Shown piece by piece: positions 55,416 through 64,000 of a DNA stretch of 64,000 nucleotides (position 1 is the stretch's first letter; every line of letters starts with the position of its first letter). A program made the translations under genes and the position numbers. The notes under the pieces are model-generated. The model was given only the letters and a program-made list of their open reading frames with translations, was not told the DNA's origin and searched no databases. The DNA comes from Burkholderia sp. Bp8963 (lineage in GTDB: Bacteria > Pseudomonadota > Gammaproteobacteria > Burkholderiales > Burkholderiaceae), in NCBI RefSeq assembly GCF_003854275.1, contig NZ_QTQP01000012.1, forward strand, positions 1 to 64,000, written 5' to 3'.

Positions 55416-56048
55416 CTAACCCAGCAATCCATCACTAGCCAGAACATGCTGAACCGACGGCCTCGCCCGGACCCGTTCGTACCACGCCCCAAGATGCGCG
55501 CAAGCGCCGAGATCGATGTCTGCGTTATAAACCGAGCGCATCCACGCCGCCCTCCCCCATCCCGTCAGCGCGAACAGATAGGCATCGGCGATGCTGAACG
55601 CGTCGCCCATCACGAACGTCCTGTCGGCCAGCTGCCGGTCGATCCACGCATACCGGCTTTCGAGCTTCACTCGCGCCGGTTCGACATACTTGCCGGCCTG
55701 CACCGCGTAAAGCAACGGAATGAATCCCTTGTGAATCTCCGCCGTCAGGAAATTGAGCCACTCCATCAGCCGATAGCGTTCGAGCGTGCCGTGCGCCGGC
55801 GCGAGCCCCCCTTCGGGCCGCCGGTCGGCCAGATACTGCGCGATCACCGGGCCCTCCCGCAGGCGCGTGCCGTCGTCCAGTTCGAGCAGCGGCACATAAC
55901 CGAGCTCGGCGACGTCGTAATAGCTTCGCCCGTCTTCGATCAGGTGCTTGCGCGCATCGACCTTGACGATGTCCGCGTCCATGTCCAGTTCGCACAGCAC
56001 GATATGGATTGCCTGCGAACAGCTTCCAGGGGCGTGATAGAGCTTCAT
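55416..56048 (-). CDS. Glutathione S-transferase family protein
   Basis: A 210-residue cytosolic transferase. The thioredoxin-like N-terminal domain begins MKLYHAPGSCSQAIHIVL, with the Ser/Cys active-site region of bacterial beta-class GSTs, and contains VPLLELDDGTRLREGPVIAQ (glutathione-binding). The helical C-terminal domain holds SRYAWIDRQLADRTFVMGDA and the capping box. AAGGAGAG before the ATG at 56048 fixes the start. It is divergent from an HxlR regulator, which is its likely controller. Confidence 0.88.
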   Translation of the reverse strand: MKLYHAPGSCSQAIHIVLCELDMDADIVKVDARKHLIEDGRSYYDVAELGYVPLLELDDGTRLREGPVIAQYLADRRPEGGLAPAHGTLERYRLMEWLNFLTAEIHKGFIPLLYAVQAGKYVEPARVKLESRYAWIDRQLADRTFVMGDAFSIADAYLFALTGWGRAAWMRSVYNADIDLGACAHLGAWYERVRARPSVQHVLASDGLLG

Positions 56049-56185
56049 GTCTCTCCTTGAGGTTTCGAGGTCCGTGTGTCGATTCGCCGCGACGCGGGCG
56101 CTAATATCACGCATCGACGCCCGAAAGAGAAGACGGCAGTAGTTTGTGCCGTAGTCACAAAAACGTTACCAACCCAGCCTGACGA

Positions 56186-56530
56186 ATGAAAACGAGTGCG
56201 ACCGGATGTTCCGTGGAAGAAGCGATGCGCCTGCTAGGCGGACGCTGGCGGCTGTTGCTGGTGTCGTACCTGCTGGACGGGCCGAAGCGCTTCAGCGACC
56301 TGCGCCGCGACGTGCCGGGCATCTCGCAGCGGATGCTGACGCTCGACCTGCGCGCGCTCGAAGAGGCCGGACTCGTGCGGCGCACGGTGTACCCGGAAGT
56401 GCCGGTCAAGGTCGAATATGACCTGACCGACGACGGCAACCGCCTGCGACCTGTCGTCGAGGTGATGCGCGATTTCGGGCTCTGGCTGAAAGCGCGCGAT
56501 GCCGAAGCGGCCTGTGCGGATAGGCGTTGA
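56186..56530 (+). CDS. HxlR-family transcriptional regulator
   Basis: A 114-residue winged-helix regulator. The diagnostic start CSVEEAMRLLGGRWRLLLVS is followed by GPKRFSDLRRDVPGISQRML and the wing VKVEYDLTDDGNRLRPVVE. HxlR proteins commonly sense electrophiles through the N-terminal Cys (here Cys9 region), which would suit control of the divergent GST gene. Start-to-start spacing is 137 bp. The short C-terminus contains one more Cys. Confidence 0.86.
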   Translation: MKTSATGCSVEEAMRLLGGRWRLLLVSYLLDGPKRFSDLRRDVPGISQRMLTLDLRALEEAGLVRRTVYPEVPVKVEYDLTDDGNRLRPVVEVMRDFGLWLKARDAEAACADRR

Positions 56531-56548
56531 CGGCGAAGCAAGTGCACT

Positions 56549-56659
56549 TCATCCGTGTCGATGTGCTGCTTCCAATCCCCTGCCATTTCGGGTTTCCTCC
56601 GTGGATGTTTCGCCCACGTTCGCGCCGAGCGGCAGGATGTCCTTGATCAGTTTGCTCAT
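56549..56659 (-). CDS. Possible 36-residue peptide
   Basis: A short minus-strand frame reading MSKLIKDILPLGANVGETST and ending AAHRHG. The N-terminus looks protein-like and weakly amphipathic, but the ribosome site is poor (AGAGATTC) and the tail reads as random. It may be a remnant. Confidence 0.25.
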   Translation of the reverse strand: MSKLIKDILPLGANVGETSTEETRNGRGLEAAHRHG

Positions 56660-56892
56660 GTGAATCTCTATTCTCTTGATTGAAAGGCAGAGACAAAGTT
56701 ACTCATTTGCGCTGCCCCGGTATGCCCCCCTTCGGGGGGGACAAGCGGCGTTTTCCGGGGCAGCCGCAGGCGATGCAGCGGTCGTCGGCATTTCCCCTGA
56801 CAGACGTTTTTGGTTGCAGACGCTACAATCCGCGGGCTTTTCATGGGCCAGCCACGTCCGTTATCAGCAAAAACAGGCCCTTGGGGAACCGC

Positions 56893-57756
56893 ATGCTGCT
56901 CAACGTGAACCCCTTCCATCGCGACGACGCGTCGTGCAACGTGTCGTTCAAGACGTTGGGCGACCTCATCGAAACCGTCGGCACGCCTCATTTCGTGCCA
57001 CGCCTCACGCAGTTGCTGAACGACCTCGTGCCGCTCGACGTCGCGCACGTCGAGCGCTCGCGCGTCGACGGCACGATGCCCACCGGCTACCGCTGCGAAT
57101 GGATCGGCAGCAGCGGCATCGGCACCGAATCGGCAGAAATCTCGGACGTGATGACGCTCTACTACGAGCGCTTCCTCGACAGCGACCCGCTGTTCGCGGG
57201 GCTGCGCGGCAAGACGGGCACGATGCTCGTCGTGCGCGACATCGCGGCGATCCCGCCCGGCGAATTCCGCCAGCGCCTGTTCGACGACGTGCGGATCGCA
57301 CACGAATGCGTGCTCGCGCGCGGCACGCGCTATTCGCAGCACTCGATCGCGCTGGAGCGCGGCCGCGACCGGCCGCCGTTCACGCTCGCCGAGATGAATC
57401 GCTTTCGCAGCATCAGCGACGTGCTGTTCCCGCTGCTCGAACTGCACGCGTCGACCACCGCCGCGCGGCGCGTCGCGCACCCGACGCCCGAAGTCCATCC
57501 GCTCGCGCAGTTCGATGCGCGGCTCGCGGCCGACGGCGTCAAGCTGTCGAAGCGCGAATACGAAACCTGCAAGCACCTGCTGTCCGGCAAGACCGTGCCC
57601 GAGACGGCCGGGATCCTCGGCGTGCGCGTCGCGTCCGCCGAGTCGTATGTGAAGCGCGCGTTCGCGAAGCTCGGCGTGCGCACGAAGCGCGAGCTCGCCG
57701 CGTGGGGCGCGTCCGGCGCAGCGGACGGTGCCGCGCCACCTGCGCTCGCGGGCTGA
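56893..57756 (+). CDS. LuxR-family transcriptional regulator
   Basis: A 287-residue regulator. The N-terminal 200 residues form an uncharacterised sensor (TLGDLIETVGTPHFVPRLTQ; LARGTRYSQHSIALERGRDR). The C-terminal LuxR helix-turn-helix reads LSKREYETCKHLLSGKTVPE then GILGVRVASAESYVKRAFAK. Such orphan LuxR proteins in Burkholderia often control the neighbouring amine-degradation genes, here a damaged agmatinase and an aldehyde dehydrogenase. The start at 56893 fits the family; earlier ATGs add a low-complexity leader. A -10-like TACAAT lies near 56823. Confidence 0.8.
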   Translation: MLLNVNPFHRDDASCNVSFKTLGDLIETVGTPHFVPRLTQLLNDLVPLDVAHVERSRVDGTMPTGYRCEWIGSSGIGTESAEISDVMTLYYERFLDSDPLFAGLRGKTGTMLVVRDIAAIPPGEFRQRLFDDVRIAHECVLARGTRYSQHSIALERGRDRPPFTLAEMNRFRSISDVLFPLLELHASTTAARRVAHPTPEVHPLAQFDARLAADGVKLSKREYETCKHLLSGKTVPETAGILGVRVASAESYVKRAFAKLGVRTKRELAAWGASGAADGAAPPALAG

Positions 57757-57865
57757 CTCGCATCGACACGCATCGATGTAAACGTTGCGACTTCAAAATC
57801 TTCGGCTGCGCGTTCTCCTCTACCATCGGCCGATCGTTTTTCACCAGACTGAGGAGACGGCCCCG

Positions 57866-58300
57866 ATGCACCGCGAACTCAGTCAACCGATGGGCGGCAT
57901 CGCCACGATGATGCGCCTGCCGCAGGCGACGACGACCGACGGGCTCGACGTGTGCTTCGTCGGCGTGCCGCTCGATCTCGGCACGTCGAACCGCTCCGGC
58001 TCGCGCTTCGGTCCGCGCCAGATCCGTTCGGAATCCGTGCTGCTGCGCCCGTACAACATGAGCTTCGACATCGACGGCCTCGATCCATCGTTCGCGCCCG
58101 GCACGGGCACGCCGGAAGTCGGCGGGCTGACCGTGCAGCAAGATCTCGAGATCGTGCGCGGGATGAAGGGCCTCAACATCGTCGGCGCGGATATCGTCGA
58201 AGTGTCGCCGCCTTACGACCCGTTCGGCACGACCGCGCTCGTCGGCGCGAACCTCGCATTCGAGATGCTCTGCGTGATGCCGGGCGTCGCCTGCCGTTGA
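57866..58300 (+). pseudogene. Agmatinase/ureohydrolase with large internal deletion
   Basis: A 144-residue product. The N-terminus (VCFVGVPLDLGTSNRSGSRF, GPRQIRSESVLLRPYN) and C-terminus (SFDIDGLDPSFAPGTGTPEV, GADIVEVSPPYDP) are typical of agmatinases of about 320 residues, but roughly 170 residues between them are missing with the frame kept. The lost part contains the metal ligands GGDHS and DAHxD; only the DIDxLDP ligand pair remains, so the enzyme cannot be active. It originally would have hydrolysed agmatine or a guanidino acid. It sits between the LuxR gene and an aldehyde dehydrogenase. GAGGAGA lies before the ATG. Confidence 0.82.
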
Positions 58301-58323
58301 ACCCGACCGACAGGATCACACCC

Positions 58324-59631
58324 ATGTCCACCGCACCGCTTTCGCAAGCCGCCAGCACGACGCTCGTGCTGCCCGCCGCGCGCGGCAAGATCCTCGCGAA
58401 GATCGCCGAACTCGTCGAGGCCGACCGCGAGCGTCTCGCGGCAATGCAGATGCAGGTCAGCGGCAAGCCGCCGTTCGAGGCCGACGCCGACGTCGGCGAC
58501 GTCGCCGCGACGTTTGCGTATTACGCGACGCTGTGCGACGACCGGGCGGCTTTCGCGGCCGAAGCCGTCGCGCTGCCGAGCGACACCGTCGCGGCCGAAC
58601 GCTTCCACGACCCGGTCGGCGTCGCCGCGCTGATCGTGCCGTGGAACTTCCCGATGGTCACGACCGCATGGAAGCTCGCGCCCGCGCTCGCGGCCGGCTG
58701 CGCGGTCGTGCTGAAGCCGTCGGAACTGACGTCGCCGGCCGAGCATGCGCTGCTCGACATCGTCGCCGAGGCCGGCGTGCCGGACGGCGTCGTGAACATC
58801 GTGAATGGCGGCGCCGACGTTGGCGCGGCGCTGACCGCGCATCCGCTGATCGACAAGATCTCGTTTACCGGCAGCACCGCCGCCGGCAAGAAAGTGATGC
58901 GCGCCGCGGCCGACGACATGAAGCGCGTGACACTCGAACTCGGTGGCAAGTCGGCGCTGATCGTGCGCGAAGATGCCGATCTCGACGTCGCCGTCCCGCT
59001 TGCGGTCGCCGGCGCGTTCACGAACGCGGGCCAGATGTGTTCGGCCACCGCGCGCGTCCTCGTGCACGACAGCGTGTATCGCAGCTTCATGGCGGCGTTC
59101 GAGACGGCCGTCCGCGCGCTCGTCGTCGCGCCGCCCGATGCCGGGCAGGTCGCGATGGGGCCGCTGATTTCGGCCGCGCAGCGCGCGCGCGTCGAAGCGC
59201 TGCTGCAGAAAGGGATCGACAGCGGCGCGCAGGTCGCGTTCGGCGGCCGCGTCGCCGATGCGGGCGGCAACGGCTTTTTCATGGCGCCGGTCGTGATCGC
59301 GGAGCCGGCCGCCGACAACGTGCTGTGGACGGACGAAGTGTTCGGCCCGGTGGCGTGCGTGAAGTCGTTCCGCACGGACGACGAAGCGATCGCGCTCGCG
59401 AACGACACGCGTTACGGGCTCGTCGCGACCATCGTCACGCGCGATGCGGAGATGGCCAAGCAATACCAGGCGCGCGTGCGTGCGGGGCTCGTGTGGATCA
59501 ACGCGCCGCAGCTCATCTATCCGCACGTGTGCTGGGGCGGGTTCGGGCTCAGCGGGATCGGCCGCGAACTCGGCGTTGCCGGGCTGCGCAGCTATCAGGA
59601 ACTGCGCCACGCGATACGGGCGATCGGCTGA
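58324..59631 (+). CDS. NAD-dependent aldehyde dehydrogenase, N-terminally short
   Basis: A 435-residue aldehyde dehydrogenase, probably acting on an aminoaldehyde given its agmatinase neighbour. Motifs are VPWNFPMVTTAWKLAPALAA (cofactor domain), FTGSTAAGKKVM, ELGGKSALIV with the general-base Glu, and the catalytic Cys in NAGQMCSATARVLV. Compared with the usual 480-490 residues, about 50 are missing between STTLV and LPAARGKIL, where the first strands and NPATG region normally lie. With the adjacent internally deleted agmatinase, this suggests two in-frame deletions in one locus. Activity is uncertain. Confidence 0.82.
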   Translation: MSTAPLSQAASTTLVLPAARGKILAKIAELVEADRERLAAMQMQVSGKPPFEADADVGDVAATFAYYATLCDDRAAFAAEAVALPSDTVAAERFHDPVGVAALIVPWNFPMVTTAWKLAPALAAGCAVVLKPSELTSPAEHALLDIVAEAGVPDGVVNIVNGGADVGAALTAHPLIDKISFTGSTAAGKKVMRAAADDMKRVTLELGGKSALIVREDADLDVAVPLAVAGAFTNAGQMCSATARVLVHDSVYRSFMAAFETAVRALVVAPPDAGQVAMGPLISAAQRARVEALLQKGIDSGAQVAFGGRVADAGGNGFFMAPVVIAEPAADNVLWTDEVFGPVACVKSFRTDDEAIALANDTRYGLVATIVTRDAEMAKQYQARVRAGLVWINAPQLIYPHVCWGGFGLSGIGRELGVAGLRSYQELRHAIRAIG

Positions 59632-59752
59632 CCGGTGGCGCAGCGATACCGGTCGCTTGCGAGATGGGTGAACGTTCATCAGACGATTGCGGACAGCAAG
59701 CAGGACACCTGTTCGATTCAGACCTTTTTCGAACGTCATGTCGAAAGTCGGT

Positions 59753-60556
59753 TCAGGTGCCGGTCGACGTGTACTTGCGCACCCCCAACCGCCACGCCGC
59801 AAAGGCGATCGCCAGGAACCCGAAAGCCACCGTCGGCGCCAGCGGCAGGAACCAGTCCGGCGCACCGAGCGGGTCCGGCTTGCCGAGGATCGCGAGCACC
59901 GGAAAGTACGCGACGCACGCGATCGGTACGACGAATATCAGGAAGCTGCGGAGCCAGCCGGCGTAAAGGCTGAGCGGAAACTGCGCCGCCTGCACGCCAC
60001 CATACGTGACGACGTTCACCACTTCGAGGCTTTCGACCGTCCAGAACGCAAGCGTCGCCTGCAGGACCATCAGGCCAAAGAACAGCGCGACGCCACCGGC
60101 GATCGTCCACAACGCGAGCCCGGCCGAGATGGCGTTCCACTGGAAATCGAGCGCCCGGCTGCCGACCACCAGCACGACGATCCCCTGCATCAGCCGGCCG
60201 ATCACGCGCAGCCTGAAGTCGTGGCCGACGAGTTGCAGCGTGGCCGTGCGCGGGCGCAGCAGCACGCGGTCGAAGTCCCCCGTGCGGATGAACTCGCTGC
60301 CGAACACGTCGAAGCCGCGGCTGAAGAAATCGGCGATCGCAAAGCTGATGCTGACGATGCCGAAGAACATGCAGATATCGCCGAAGCGCCAGCCCTGCAC
60401 GTCGCCGAAGCGGTCGAACAGCGCCCAGATTCCTGCGAGCTCGATGATGGTCGTCAGGAACGTGCCGGTGCCGAGCAGCAGGCTCGACGCCGGATATTGA
60501 AGCTGTGCGCGGACCGACGTGGCGAAGTAGCGCGACAGCAGACGTGCGGTGTTCAT
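59753..60556 (-). CDS. ABC-2-type exporter permease
   Basis: A 267-residue membrane protein with six transmembrane helices of the ABC-2 permease class (COG3694 type), containing LLRPRTATLQLVGHDFRLRV and FPLSLYAGWLRSFLIFVVPI. It would form a heterodimeric exporter with the preceding permease, powered by the ATPase upstream. Its start lies four bases from the stop of that permease. The substrate is unknown. Confidence 0.85.
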   Translation of the reverse strand: MNTARLLSRYFATSVRAQLQYPASSLLLGTGTFLTTIIELAGIWALFDRFGDVQGWRFGDICMFFGIVSISFAIADFFSRGFDVFGSEFIRTGDFDRVLLRPRTATLQLVGHDFRLRVIGRLMQGIVVLVVGSRALDFQWNAISAGLALWTIAGGVALFFGLMVLQATLAFWTVESLEVVNVVTYGGVQAAQFPLSLYAGWLRSFLIFVVPIACVAYFPVLAILGKPDPLGAPDWFLPLAPTVAFGFLAIAFAAWRLGVRKYTSTGT

Positions 60557-60560
60557 GGTG

Positions 60561-61388
60561 TCAGCCTCCCTGCACTTCGAGCCGGGTCATCACGCTGTCG
60601 ATGCCTTTGCGGCCCAGCACGACGAACACGACGATCCAGAACGCCTGCAACACCAGCCCGGCGCATGCGGCGGTGCCGCTGAGCGTGCCGATGTAGATGC
60701 GCGACGGGATGTCGAGCATGCCGGCGAACGGCTGGGCGATCAGCAGCGGCTGGATCCGGTCGGGAAAGAAGCCCAGTGGAATCAGGTTGCCCGAGAACAG
60801 GATCACGAACGCCGGTGCGAACGTGTTGATTCCGCGGTCGGTCAGCGTCGCGGCGATGCACAGATTGAGCAGCATCACGAACGCCGCCGCAAGCACGGTC
60901 ATCAGCAGCAGCGAGACCGCGAACAGCCCGGCTTGCGTCGCATCGGCCGGCGGACGCCACGCCCATTCGCCGAGGCCGACCAACGGCAGAACGATCGCGG
61001 CGGCGACGAACATCAGCGCGACGCGCGGCAACGCTCGCGCGCTCAGCCACGCCACTGCGCGGACGAGCCACCACGCGTACGTATCGACGGGGCGCAGCCG
61101 GTCGAAGCTCACCGCGCCGGTGCGCACGGCCGACGCGATGTCCGGGTCGCCGCTCCATGGTTGCAGCGAGAACAGCGCTTGCGCGAGCCACGTGTAGGTG
61201 ATCGCCTGCTCGAGCGTCATCGGTATCTGCGCATGCGCCGAGTGACGATAGAAGGCCGCGAAGACCATGACCTTGAGGGCGCCCCACCAGCACTGGGTCG
61301 TGAAGCCGGCCCACGCCGCCGCGCGGTACTGCAGCATGGTCTTGAACCGGGCGGCGAACGCCGCGGCATACGGACGAAAGGCGTTCAT
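60561..61388 (-). CDS. ABC-2-type exporter permease
   Basis: A 275-residue six-helix permease (COG4587 type), with YRAAAWAGFTTQCWWGALKV near the N-terminus, FDRLRPVDTYAWWLVRAVAW in the middle and NLIPLGFFPDRIQPLL near the end. The ATG at 61388 follows the ATPase stop by four bases; longer in-frame starts overlap the ATPase and are Arg/Ser-rich. It is the middle gene of a three-gene exporter operon. Confidence 0.85.
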   Translation of the reverse strand: MNAFRPYAAAFAARFKTMLQYRAAAWAGFTTQCWWGALKVMVFAAFYRHSAHAQIPMTLEQAITYTWLAQALFSLQPWSGDPDIASAVRTGAVSFDRLRPVDTYAWWLVRAVAWLSARALPRVALMFVAAAIVLPLVGLGEWAWRPPADATQAGLFAVSLLLMTVLAAAFVMLLNLCIAATLTDRGINTFAPAFVILFSGNLIPLGFFPDRIQPLLIAQPFAGMLDIPSRIYIGTLSGTAACAGLVLQAFWIVVFVVLGRKGIDSVMTRLEVQGG

Positions 61389-61392
61389 CGGG

Positions 61393-62373
61393 TCACGCCT
61401 CGGTTGCGCCGTGCAGATGGTAGAAGCGGGCGATGACTTCCTCGATCGCCGGCTGCTCGACGCGGATGTCCTCCACCGCATGTTCGGCCGCGATGCGCGC
61501 GATGATCGCCGGCGCGCCGACCACGCGCGGATCGAATGCCAGTTCGGCCGTGCGGCCGTCGCGCCTCAGCAACTGCGTGCCGTCGATGTCGAGCGCGGGC
61601 GCGTCGCCCGCGAAATCCACCAGCAGGCGGCGATCGGACAGCACGCCGGCGCGCAGCGCGTCGAACGGCTGGTCGGCCAGCACGCGGCCGTGACCGATCA
61701 CGATCACGCGCTGCGCGAGCGCTTCGATGTCGTGCATGTCGTGCGTGGTCAGCACCACGGTGACGCCGCGCGCGCAGTTCAGTTCCTTGACGAATTCGCG
61801 CACGGCCAGCTTCGACGGTGCGTCGAGGCCGATCGTCGGTTCGTCGAGGAAGAGGATCGACGGCGCGTGCAGCAGCGCCGCCGCGATCTCGGCCCGCATC
61901 CGCTGCCCGAGCGAAAGCTGGCGCACCGGCTGATCGAGCAGGCGCTCCAGCCGCAGCATCGCGACCAGCTCGTCGAGCGTACGGCGGTAGGCCCCGTGGT
62001 CCACACGATAGATGTCGCGGAGCAGGTCGAAGCCGTCGATGACGGGCAAATCCCACCACAACTGGCTACGTTGGCCGAACACCGCGCCGATGCGCGCGAC
62101 ATGGGCGATGCGGTCGTCGAACGGCACGCGGCCTTCGATCACGACCTTGCCGGCCGTCGGGCGCAGGATGCCGGAGAGGATCTTGATGGTCGTGGACTTG
62201 CCGGCCCCGTTGGGGCCGATGAAACCGAGCAGTTCGCCGCGCCGCAGGCTGAAGGTGACGTCCTTGAGCGCTTCGACTTCGCGCCAGCGACGGCGGAACA
62301 CGCTGAGGATGCCGGGTTGCCGTTCTGCGATGCGGTAGGTTTTGGCCAAACCTTCGACCACGATCTGGGACAT
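61393..62373 (-). CDS. ABC transporter ATP-binding protein
   Basis: A 326-residue ATPase of the ABC-2/DrrA-like group (COG4586 type). Walker A is GFIGPNGAGKSTTIKIL, the signature LSLGQRMRAEIAAAL, Walker B ILFLDEPTIGLD, and the switch His follows in LTTHDMHDIEALA. A C-terminal extension of about 90 residues is typical of this subfamily. The ATG at 62373 starts the conserved MSQIVVEGLAKTY. It is the first gene of the exporter operon. Confidence 0.9.
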   Translation of the reverse strand: MSQIVVEGLAKTYRIAERQPGILSVFRRRWREVEALKDVTFSLRRGELLGFIGPNGAGKSTTIKILSGILRPTAGKVVIEGRVPFDDRIAHVARIGAVFGQRSQLWWDLPVIDGFDLLRDIYRVDHGAYRRTLDELVAMLRLERLLDQPVRQLSLGQRMRAEIAAALLHAPSILFLDEPTIGLDAPSKLAVREFVKELNCARGVTVVLTTHDMHDIEALAQRVIVIGHGRVLADQPFDALRAGVLSDRRLLVDFAGDAPALDIDGTQLLRRDGRTAELAFDPRVVGAPAIIARIAAEHAVEDIRVEQPAIEEVIARFYHLHGATEA

Positions 62374-62459
62374 GCCATCCTCGCTGAGTCGTTGACGCTC
62401 GCCTGTTGCCGCCAGGCAAGCCAGGTCAATTGGAAGGCGCGGGATGTTACCACGAGCAG

Positions 62460-64000
62460 CTAGAAACGCTCGACGTGTACCTCGACCGCGTCCTTGGGCA
62501 CGGTCAGCCGCGTGCGGTCGAGCAGCGCATCCGCGGGCGCGGTGCCGTCCGGGTTCACCGGCTTCATTTTGTTGAACACCACGGAGAAGCTTTCCCGCGT
62601 GACGGTGGCGGACGCATAGCCCTGCGCGTCGTGGTCCGCATGGCACAGATCGGGGTTGTTCTTCATCAGGAACGCGTCGAGCCTGGCTGGCGTCGCCGCC
62701 AGCAACGCAAACGGCGAGCGGCGCCACGCGTCTTTCAGGTAGGAATAGAACGACGTGCTGCTGATGCCGGCGCAGACGAAATCGACGATCACGGGCGCGC
62801 CCACCGCGGGGTCGGGGTCGTCCCGCACGACGCCGCACTGAAACGCGTGCAGATCCCCGCTGATCGCGACGACGTTACGGATCCCCTGCTCCTTCAGGTA
62901 GGACATCAGCTCGTGCTTGTGCGCCGGATAACCGTCCCATGAGTCGCAATCGATCACGCGGCGTGCCTCCGGCACCTTGGGCGCGCCGGGCATCACGGCC
63001 CACAGACGGTTCAGCATCACCTCGTTGCCCCACACCTTCCAGGTCGCCGGCGACCCTTTCATCGCGGCCTTCCACCATTGCGTCTGCTCCGGGCCGAGTA
63101 TCGACGGCGGCCGGCCGAGCTGCTCGGTATCCCGCGCCTCGGAGCGCTGCAGCACATCCTGCTCGACGAAGTAACGCGAGCCGGCCGAATCGTCGCCATT
63201 GACCGGGTCGTGCCCGTGCGCGCGGGCGTAAGCCGCCTCGTTCACGATGTGGTCGTCGCGATACAGCCGCTCGTCGGTCATCACGAGATGCATCAGCATG
63301 CCGAAGCGAAATTCGCGGTAGATGCGAATGTTCGTGTACGACGGATTGTCCGGCTCGAAGCGCACGTCGCTCCAGTCCACCGGCATGTACTCCGCCCACG
63401 CACGGCTCGCGTTGCGGCGACGCAGGGTCTCCTGCCTTTCCTCGTTCGTGTAGACCTGATGATCCTGCCAGCAGTCGTCGGAGAATTCGTGGTCGTCCCA
63501 GATCGCGATCATCGGCAGGCGCTGGTGCAGCGTCTGCAAGCGCGGGTCGGTGCGATAGGTGCGATAAAGCGTCCGATAGTCTTCGAGCGTATCCGCATAG
63601 ACGCGGCCGTCGGCGAGCGGCTTTCCGTCAGGCAGCCGCAGCGCGGGATGCGCCGCCTCGACAGCGCCGTGCGTCGGGCCGCCGACCGTTTCATAGATAT
63701 AGTCGCCGACGTGCACGACGAATTCGAGATCGCTTTCGGCTGCCAGCAGGCTCATTGCCTGCCAGTGATTGACGCTCCAGTCCTGGCAGGTGATCCACGC
63801 AAAGCGCACCCGCTCGTTGGGCTCGTCGGCATCCGGCGCCGTGCGCGCAACACCGGCGACACTCACATCGCCGCCGGCGACGAACCGATAGTGGTACGTG
63901 GTCTTCGGCGAAAGCGCCGTCACCTTCGCGCGCACGGTGTAGTCATAGGCGGCCAGCGCCGTCAGCGAGACGCTGGCGACCAGCGCTGAGAAATCCGGCC
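62460..64000 (-). CDS. PhoD-family alkaline phosphatase/phosphodiesterase, 5' end outside window
   Basis: At least 513 residues of a PhoD-type secreted phosphatase; the frame runs open past the window end, so the N-terminus and signal are not seen. The upstream part contains the Fn3-like PhoD_N region (KTTYHYRFVAGGDVSVAG). The metallophosphatase domain has EFVVHVGDYIYETVGG, LPMIAIWDDHEFSDDCW and VAISGDLHAFQCGVV, with the Ca/Fe-binding Asp, Asn and His positions typical of PhoD. It is separated by 86 bp from the ABC exporter on the same strand. Confidence 0.88.
   Translation of the reverse strand, partial: PDFSALVASVSLTALAAYDYTVRAKVTALSPKTTYHYRFVAGGDVSVAGVARTAPDADEPNERVRFAWITCQDWSVNHWQAMSLLAAESDLEFVVHVGDYIYETVGGPTHGAVEAAHPALRLPDGKPLADGRVYADTLEDYRTLYRTYRTDPRLQTLHQRLPMIAIWDDHEFSDDCWQDHQVYTNEERQETLRRRNASRAWAEYMPVDWSDVRFEPDNPSYTNIRIYREFRFGMLMHLVMTDERLYRDDHIVNEAAYARAHGHDPVNGDDSAGSRYFVEQDVLQRSEARDTEQLGRPPSILGPEQTQWWKAAMKGSPATWKVWGNEVMLNRLWAVMPGAPKVPEARRVIDCDSWDGYPAHKHELMSYLKEQGIRNVVAISGDLHAFQCGVVRDDPDPAVGAPVIVDFVCAGISSTSFYSYLKDAWRRSPFALLAATPARLDAFLMKNNPDLCHADHDAQGYASATVTRESFSVVFNKMKPVNPDGTAPADALLDRTRLTVPKDAVEVHVERF

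Noticed and set aside
1..64000. CRISPR arrays, tRNA and rRNA genes
   Set aside because: None were recognised: no regularly spaced repeats, no cloverleaf sequences and no rRNA-like stretches.

Overview
The window is GC-rich DNA whose core genes look like a Burkholderia chromosome, probably the Burkholderia cepacia complex (judged from protein similarity and gene neighbourhoods; no rRNA or tRNA is present to confirm it). The left part (about 1-19 kb) is ordinary chromosome. It holds a GapN-like aldehyde dehydrogenase, a GT87-type membrane glycosyltransferase, an RND heavy-metal efflux operon with its own two-component system, a LacI-controlled uronate module (uronate dehydrogenase, regulator, MFS transporter, with matching palindromic operators), an AraC regulator divergent from panB, and an Lrp regulator divergent from a glmS paralogue across two Lrp-type palindromes.

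From about 19.1 to 38.7 kb lies a large copper/silver resistance island. It carries copA (P1B ATPase) and cueR behind a MerR-type 19-bp-spacer promoter, a PII-like protein, cusF-A-B-C, several small secreted His/Cys/Met-rich proteins, copD-copC, a second CusF-like protein, a Tat-exported multicopper oxidase with a TolC-family partner, and a CusRS/CopRS-type two-component system. Together these would move Cu(I)/Ag(I) out of the cytoplasm, bind and oxidise it in the periplasm, and export it across the outer membrane.

From about 38.8 to 46.7 kb is an operon I could not match to a described system. A receiver-less sigma-54 activator lies directly upstream of a well-matched -24/-12 promoter. That promoter would drive a frameshifted GH25-type lysozyme, a papain-like cysteine-peptidase candidate, two paralogous large proteins sharing a C-terminal domain, and a further unknown protein. 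Next come an IS66-end scar and a partial duplicate of cusA plus cusF (about 47.0-48.5 kb), then a secreted FKBP-type isomerase with a terminator.

From 49.4 to 55.0 kb a second unusual block is bounded by about 280-bp inverted repeats (about 97% identical over the outer 186 bp by hand count). Inside are mostly exported proteins of unknown role (beta-propellers, a Cys-rich repeat protein, a YGDW/WWQF protein), each with a strong GGAGG-type ribosome site, and two paralogous small ORFs that each overlap the start of the next gene.

From 55.4 kb to the end, chromosomal genes resume: a glutathione S-transferase divergent from an HxlR regulator, a LuxR regulator, an internally deleted agmatinase, an N-terminally short aldehyde dehydrogenase, a three-gene ABC-2 exporter, and a PhoD-type phosphatase running off the window.
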